A stretch of DNA of 64,000 nt from Aldrovandia affinis (lineage: Eukaryota > Chordata > Actinopteri > Notacanthiformes > Halosauridae), in the NCBI GenBank assembly GCA_029706075.1, contig JAINUG010000053.1, positions 186,001-250,000 of the forward strand, read 5' to 3'. How positions within the stretch are numbered: the first letter of the stretch is position 1; each line of letters begins with the position of its first letter. Below are positions 59,027 through 64,000 of this stretch, piece after piece. A program made the position numbers and the translations under genes. Below the pieces are notes generated by a model that saw nothing but the letters and a program-made list of their open reading frames with translations, had not been told where the DNA came from and did no database searches.

Positions 59027-61040
59027 AATATAAAAACAAATAACAATTAACTAAGCATAAGTGTAGCCAATGGTATTTAATTTGTAAATAGGCTGCAAGC
59101 CATGGCCTGTAATGCCCTAAATCCATAGAGCATGAGAGGATTCAGGTGCAAAGCAAAAATACAATTTACTACTTACCAAACAGAGCAAATCGAATTTTAA
59201 TGCAAAATACTACGTACCTTTAATACCCTCCAGACAATTCACACATCCAAAGCCACCACTAATCAATTTACTCCTCAAATTTTCTTTCTGTGGGGGTGTT
59301 TTTGTTGGAGAACGGCCACTTCACTGAAGCATAGAGGTGTCTGACTGAACAGCACATGTGCACCACTCCACCACACCCCATCCCCCCCTACGGTGCATGC
59401 CAGTGACCCAGACAAATCCTATTTTCATACCAGAGCCCCTGTGGACTTCAAAACATTCCCTTCTCATCCCTATACATGGAGTACATCATTACATCATTGA
59501 TCTGTTACATTCCATGCTCAGAGACTACGAGTTAAAGACTGATAACACAGAAGCTTTAGGAATCTGTTAATTCCTCATAAATTAGTCAGTGTGGTCATTT
59601 TCATCCAGAGACAAACCGATGTATCTCAACGTCAACATACACTTGGTCAAGGCTGGCATTTAGTTAAAAGTTTTCAAGCAAATGGGCACAAGGCACCTTT
59701 AGTGGAAACCTACTGTTTTTACTGTATGTTAAAAATGATTGATAATATGCCAGGATAACACTGTGCATTGCTTTATCTGCTCTTGATTGAGAAATGGGCA
59801 CCCAAACTTTTCAACTTGAATTCAGGGATGCGCTGCCTCACGTCCGCCAGCAGAGGGACTATGCCGAGGGGCTGCACTGCTCCGGAGCAATTTCACAGGC
59901 GAACTGCTGCAAAGAGGGAGAGAGTTATGACACTGGCCTCTTCACCTTATATCATAACCGCATTAGGGATTTGAGGTGGAAAATCGAGTTGTCCCATTAT
60001 ACGTTTGGAATGCAATCAGAGAGCCGCCCACGGCCGTGTGTTTACAGCAGAAGCCACCGCCTGCCTTGCAGAGGTCAGGCCCGGGTTGCCATTGGAGCCG
60101 CAGCCTGTTCTACCTATGAAACACAGCGCTCTGGGAGCAAATTAATTAAGGCACGATGGAAAGAGTTTATGCGCTGAAATGACATCCCTTCAGAGAGCAG
60201 CCAGAGTTGTGAGGTGGCAGCAGAGAAGGGGAGGGAACAAAGGCTCGCACGCAGGCAGCCGGCCACCCCCAAATGCAAACGCGGCAGACGGCGCTTGTGC
60301 AGGGCCGAAGTAATCGATCGCCACCGCCAACGCTCGTCACCTCTCCTCTCCGTCTCCCCTGCTTTTTTTATCCTCGAGTCACTGAAAAAGTTTTCCAGCG
60401 TGGATTCTTGTGCGGAAAGGCAGCATAAGAAAGCGTGGCTGTATGACAGACACAGGCCTTTGCGGCAGGGGCTAGAGGGCTGACGCTGGGATACATTTTC
60501 ACTAATTACAGGTCTCTCTTTCCCTCTCCCTTTCTTTCCCTCTCTCTCTCCAGTTGTGTTTGCACTCCCTCCCTCCCTGAATGTGCTTTCAGCTCGAACG
60601 ATCACGGTAGTGCTGCTAGCAGGAGATCTGGAGATCTGAAAGAACGGCCCCAGTCAAGCGACGGGTCAGAACTACAAGAGATAATACTGCATATTCCATT
60701 CATAGGCCTACGCTCTAATGATCAGTATTGTCCCCTGCCTGGACAATGACATGAGCCCTTACAGGGGGCTCTGTCTCCCCGTGGAACTCTGTTCAGCATC
60801 ACCGCGCACAGCGACATGTCTCCTTATAGCAAAGGAACGGCACACGCTGGTCTGTGTCTGGCCACACCAGCGCTTGAAACCACAGCATGTGGGGCAGTCT
60901 TATATAACAATTTCCAAGATGCAGCCTTCCAACAGCATTAAAAAACAGCACATAAAAACTAAAATGAAAGTTGATGAGCCAAACTGTTGTGGAGAGTTCA
61001 ATACAGTATGTATGTATATGCATATATAGCCTATACACAA

Positions 61041-61042
<2 letters not shown>

Positions 61043-61102
<60 letters not shown>

Positions 61103-61172
61103 AAACTATTTATTTAACTATATATACAGTATATATACAGTATTTATATATTACGTGTGTGTGTGTGTGTGT
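61043..61172. repeat. CA run, TA-rich spacer, GT run
   Basis: (CA)29 at about 61043-61100, a TATATACAGTATATATACAG spacer, then (GT)9 at about 61155-61172. The flanking runs are complementary and can form a hairpin. Confidence 0.93.
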
Positions 61173-61269
61173 GATGTTTCACTTTCTTATGGACAATCAA
61201 AGGATATAAGTTTGTGGGTACATTAGGTATAATGTATAGCACAGCATATGACATTTAACAAACGGACAA

Positions 61270-62575
61270 GTAACTGCCCAAATAAAGGAAACAGTTGAGT
61301 AAATGAGGGATGCAAAGTATATTGGTAAGCAGGTGCTCCTGAGTTAATTAAGCAAATGAAATGTGATCATGCTTAGGATCATGTGTAAAAATGTTGGGTA
61401 GGCCCAGTTCCCCATTACTTTGGCTAGCATGGCTAGAAGAAGAGATCTCAGTGACTTTGAAAGAGGGGTGATTATTGGGGTATGTTTGGCAGGAGATTTA
61501 GTGCTCCTCAACTTACTGATGTTTCACAAGGAACAGTGACTAGGGAAAGACATCATCAACAAGAGGCAACTGTGGGAAAAAGTGCATACTCCTCGATCGT
61601 GATGTCCGTGGATTGGTTCGAGATGCAAGGCAAAACAGATGAGCAACTCTGAATCATCCATCCATCCATCCATTCATTATCTAAGCCGCTTATTCCTGGT
61701 CAGGGTCGCGGGGGGCTGGAGCCTATCCCAGCATGCGTTCCGGGCGAGAGGCAGGAATACACCCTGGACAGGTCGCCAATCCATCGCAGGGCACACACAC
61801 CATTCACTCACACACTCATACCTACGGGCAATTTAGACTCTCCAATTAGCCTAACGTGCATGTATTTGGACTGTGGGAGGAAACCGGAGTACCCGGAGGA
61901 AACCCACGCGGACACGGGGAGAACATGCAAACTCCGCACAGAAAGGCCCCCGGCTTGGATTAGAACCCGAGACCTTCTTGCTGTGAGGCGACAGCGCTAT
62001 CCACTGCACCACCGTGCCGCCAACTCTGAATCAATGTACTGAAAATATCACTCTAGGGCATGAACAGGCAGTTTAATCAAGAACAGAACATCGAGAACTT
62101 CACAGAGAGGGATACTATGGTCTTGTTGCAGTGCATAAACCCCTTATTATACCTAAGGAATTCATATTTGAGAGTAAAGTGGTGCAAAGTGTTCTTCACC
62201 CTGTTCTCAACAAGCAGACGAGTGCATGTGTGGCGCATGTCAAAAGGTAACCTACAGGCCCGAATGTTTGTTTCCCACGGTGAAGGATTCTGGTGGCTCT
62301 GTTACGGTGTGGGATGCATTTCCCTGGCATGGTTAAGGTCCACTCAACCCTTAGAGGGCAAGGTAAATGGCAATAAATACAAAGCCATTCTGATCACCTT
62401 CATCCTATGGTGAAGCGTTTCTATCCTGATAGGCGTGGTCTCTTTCAGGATGACAATGCCCCCATCCACAGGGCACGAGTGGTCAATGGTTTGGTATGGT
62501 TTGATGAGCATGAAAACAATGTAAAGCATATGCCATGGCTGTCTCATTCACCAGATCTCAAGCCAATTCACCAAT
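61270..62575 (+). mobile_element. Decayed Tc1-like transposon split by a SINE
   Basis: The left end AACTGCCCAAATAAAGGAAA is a known Tc1-type terminus. 61430-61480 encodes MARRRDLSDFERGVIIGV, the usual Tc1 N-terminus. After the SINE, 62170-62330 encodes FTLFSTSRRVHVWR and HGEGFWWLCYGVGCISLA (catalytic core), and about 62440-62570 encodes FQDDNAPIHRARVV and WFDEHENNVKHMPW (second Asp region), in different frames with stops. The right terminal repeat is not found. Confidence 0.85.
61657..62020 (-). mobile_element. tRNA-derived SINE with (ATGG)n tail, inserted in a Tc1 element
   Basis: Flanked by a perfect 13-bp duplication CAACTCTGAATCA (61644-61656 and 62021-62033). On the minus strand it starts GGCGGCACGGTGGTGCAGTG with an A box and GGGTTCTAATCC B box, and ends in (ATGG)4. 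Body words such as TTTCCTCCCACAGTCCAAA and GGATAGGCTCCAGCCCCC are those of a very abundant teleost repeat. Length 364 bp, well preserved. Confidence 0.9.
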
Positions 62576-64000
62576 ACAAATAGAAAGAAAATAAACTACA
62601 CTGCACTTGTATGTTCAACAGCACCAAATGGAACAAAAGATTTTATAAGGATTTATAGGTCAGATATATTTGCTCTTAGCCTCTTACCTCTTCTCCATCA
62701 AACTATTCTTTCTATCAATTCTCAAGGCAAAAAAATAGTTTCCACAGACATAAGCCCAGGCGATTATCCACAGTCCCAAGGGAGAAATGAACATTAAAAG
62801 GAAGACAAGAACATTGAGATAATAGTTGTGCAATGCTTTTTATACCACTACTATGAATGGCAAAATTCAAGACCATTACAACAGCCATAGTGAGTTAACA
62901 GATAAAATATTCATTGGGTAGGCAAAGAAGGAAAAACTGCTACTTTATAAATGGAATCAATCAGTGTTGCAGACATCCTCATACAGATATAAGTCATACA
63001 CACCGCCAAGCTGGAAACCATTTTTATCGTAGTTCATCGGTTTTTACCATCCTCAATTCCTTAACACTGCTTAAGTCGTAAGAGACGCAGAATGAGATAA
63101 GCTCCAAACGACACCTACAGAGGAACAGAGGCAGGGATCCCACAGCACAAAAGCACAGTCAGCGAGGGAATAGATGGCACTTTCAAAACGATTACACACC
63201 TTAGTTCTAACTTCCTCCCAAGTGGTTCGGCTGAGGACGCAGAAGCCTGGGAGTTATCGGCAGAGCTGCCTAAACAGTGGTATCGCATTAACAAGATGGG
63301 AAACACTCATTATTTGGTGCACTGGATCAGATCAATGATATGAGGCCGATTGCTTTAGCTCACTGGCCTGTTTGGGTGGACAGACTGATTTCAATTGCTT
63401 TATTTCACTGTGGAAGGAGAGAGAACATCCAAACAGTCCTTCTTTTTCCCTAATGAGGCACATCCTGTCACAGATGATAATCTTAGCAGACACTACTGGG
63501 AATGCATGGCTTGTTTACTTTCATCCCAAAAAAACTTGGATTAAAATTGAACCCATCCAATATTACACCCATGGAATGTAGAGGGAGCCAAAAGCAGTGT
63601 AATCAGGCTGCACTATGCTTAGGCCTGGGCTTTTACAAGAGGGGGCAGAGGAAGGGGGTAAACACTGAAATATTCACTGTGATGGAGCAGTTGTAACCCT
63701 TGACCCTCCCCTGCAGATATCAGATGGTTGGAGTTTTTCAGATTCAAGGTTTTTGTATGTCAGGAAAGACATTTGATCGGCCACAACAATTCCTACAGTG
63801 ATGGGTGCCATACTAAATACATTCTGATTGATTGATTGCTGGATACAATTTTAAAACCGAGGAATCGACAAAGGGTTTTCAACAGAAGGACATACAAACC
63901 TAGTTCATTTTTTGCGGCGGTGCGATGCGAAAAGTAGTTATTTTATACAAGCGTCAACAGTCTCACAACACTGCGCGTCTCAGTAAACACCGAAACATTT

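Larger units (their letters stand above)
47771..64000. other. 5' flank of dab2ip, no gene recognised
   Basis: Sequence upstream of the first coding exon. It carries tandem duplications, SINE copies, a GA array, an L2 LINE 3' end and a SINE-split Tc1 element (listed separately). The stretches 47780-50960, 51030-51420, 51740-52550, 53170-54430, 55170-55950, 56080-56590, 57110-61040 and 62580-64000 show no supported coding exon or RNA gene. The open frames in 59794-60177 (+) and 48587-48919 (+) resemble no family I know. Upstream non-coding dab2ip exons may lie here unseen. Confidence 0.65.

Noticed and set aside
59843-59860. Sixth CTCF-like site (CCAGCAGAGGGACT)
   Set aside because: Only 11 of 14 consensus positions; too weak to count.
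59794-60177. 127-aa plus-strand open frame upstream of dab2ip
   Set aside because: Composition looks non-repetitive but no motif is recognised and there is no supporting gene context.
1-64000. CRISPR arrays, operons, ribosome binding sites, prokaryotic attachment sites
   Set aside because: The window is vertebrate genomic DNA; tandem repeats present lack the spacer pattern of CRISPR arrays.

Overview
The window is vertebrate genomic DNA, almost certainly from a ray-finned fish. The evidence is long microsatellites, tRNA-derived SINEs, an L2-type LINE 3' end with a GGATA-loop hairpin and a TGTAA-type tail, several decayed Tc1-like transposons, and spliceosomal exons separated by ~20 kb introns. 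The L2/SINE tail resembles the eel UnaL2/UnaSINE pair, so an elopomorph is possible, but such tails occur in other teleosts and the species cannot be fixed from this window.

The only protein-coding gene I can support is the 5' part of dab2ip (DAB2-interacting protein, a SynGAP-family Ras GTPase-activating scaffold), read on the minus strand. Coding exon 1 is at 47444-47564, exon 2 at 25699-25802 and exon 3 at 5852-5970. Intron phases are 1, 0 and 2. Together the exons encode 114 complete codons plus two bases of the N-terminus of the long isoform, up to the start of the PH region. The C2, RasGAP and coiled-coil exons would lie beyond position 1. All other open frames I examined are shadows, repeat-encoded frames or transposon debris.

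Layout, left to right. Positions 1-5851 are the start of intron 3, with CA and GA arrays, one SINE, and a G4-type tract abutting the exon 3 donor. Positions 5971-25698 are intron 2, with two tRNA-headed SINEs, a decayed DDE transposon, a 48-bp minisatellite, a SINE carrying a consensus CTCF-like motif, a degenerate ~150-bp repeat array and a CpG-dense block. Positions 25803-47443 are intron 1, with a solo LTR, Tc1-like remnants, an inverted SINE and a 0.78-kb MITE with an internal hairpin. A CpG-rich block at about 47220-47770 surrounds exon 1 and is the likely promoter. Positions 47770-64000 are 5' flank, with tandem duplications, SINEs, the L2 3' end, and a Tc1-like element split by a SINE with a 13-bp target-site duplication.

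The most interesting non-genic signals are five CTCF-consensus-like motifs, all forward on the left and all reverse on the right, two of them carried by the same SINE family. Others are a (UG)n run directly behind the exon 2 donor, a G-quadruplex-type tract directly behind the exon 3 donor, and two SINE families with unrelated heads that share one 3' tail.
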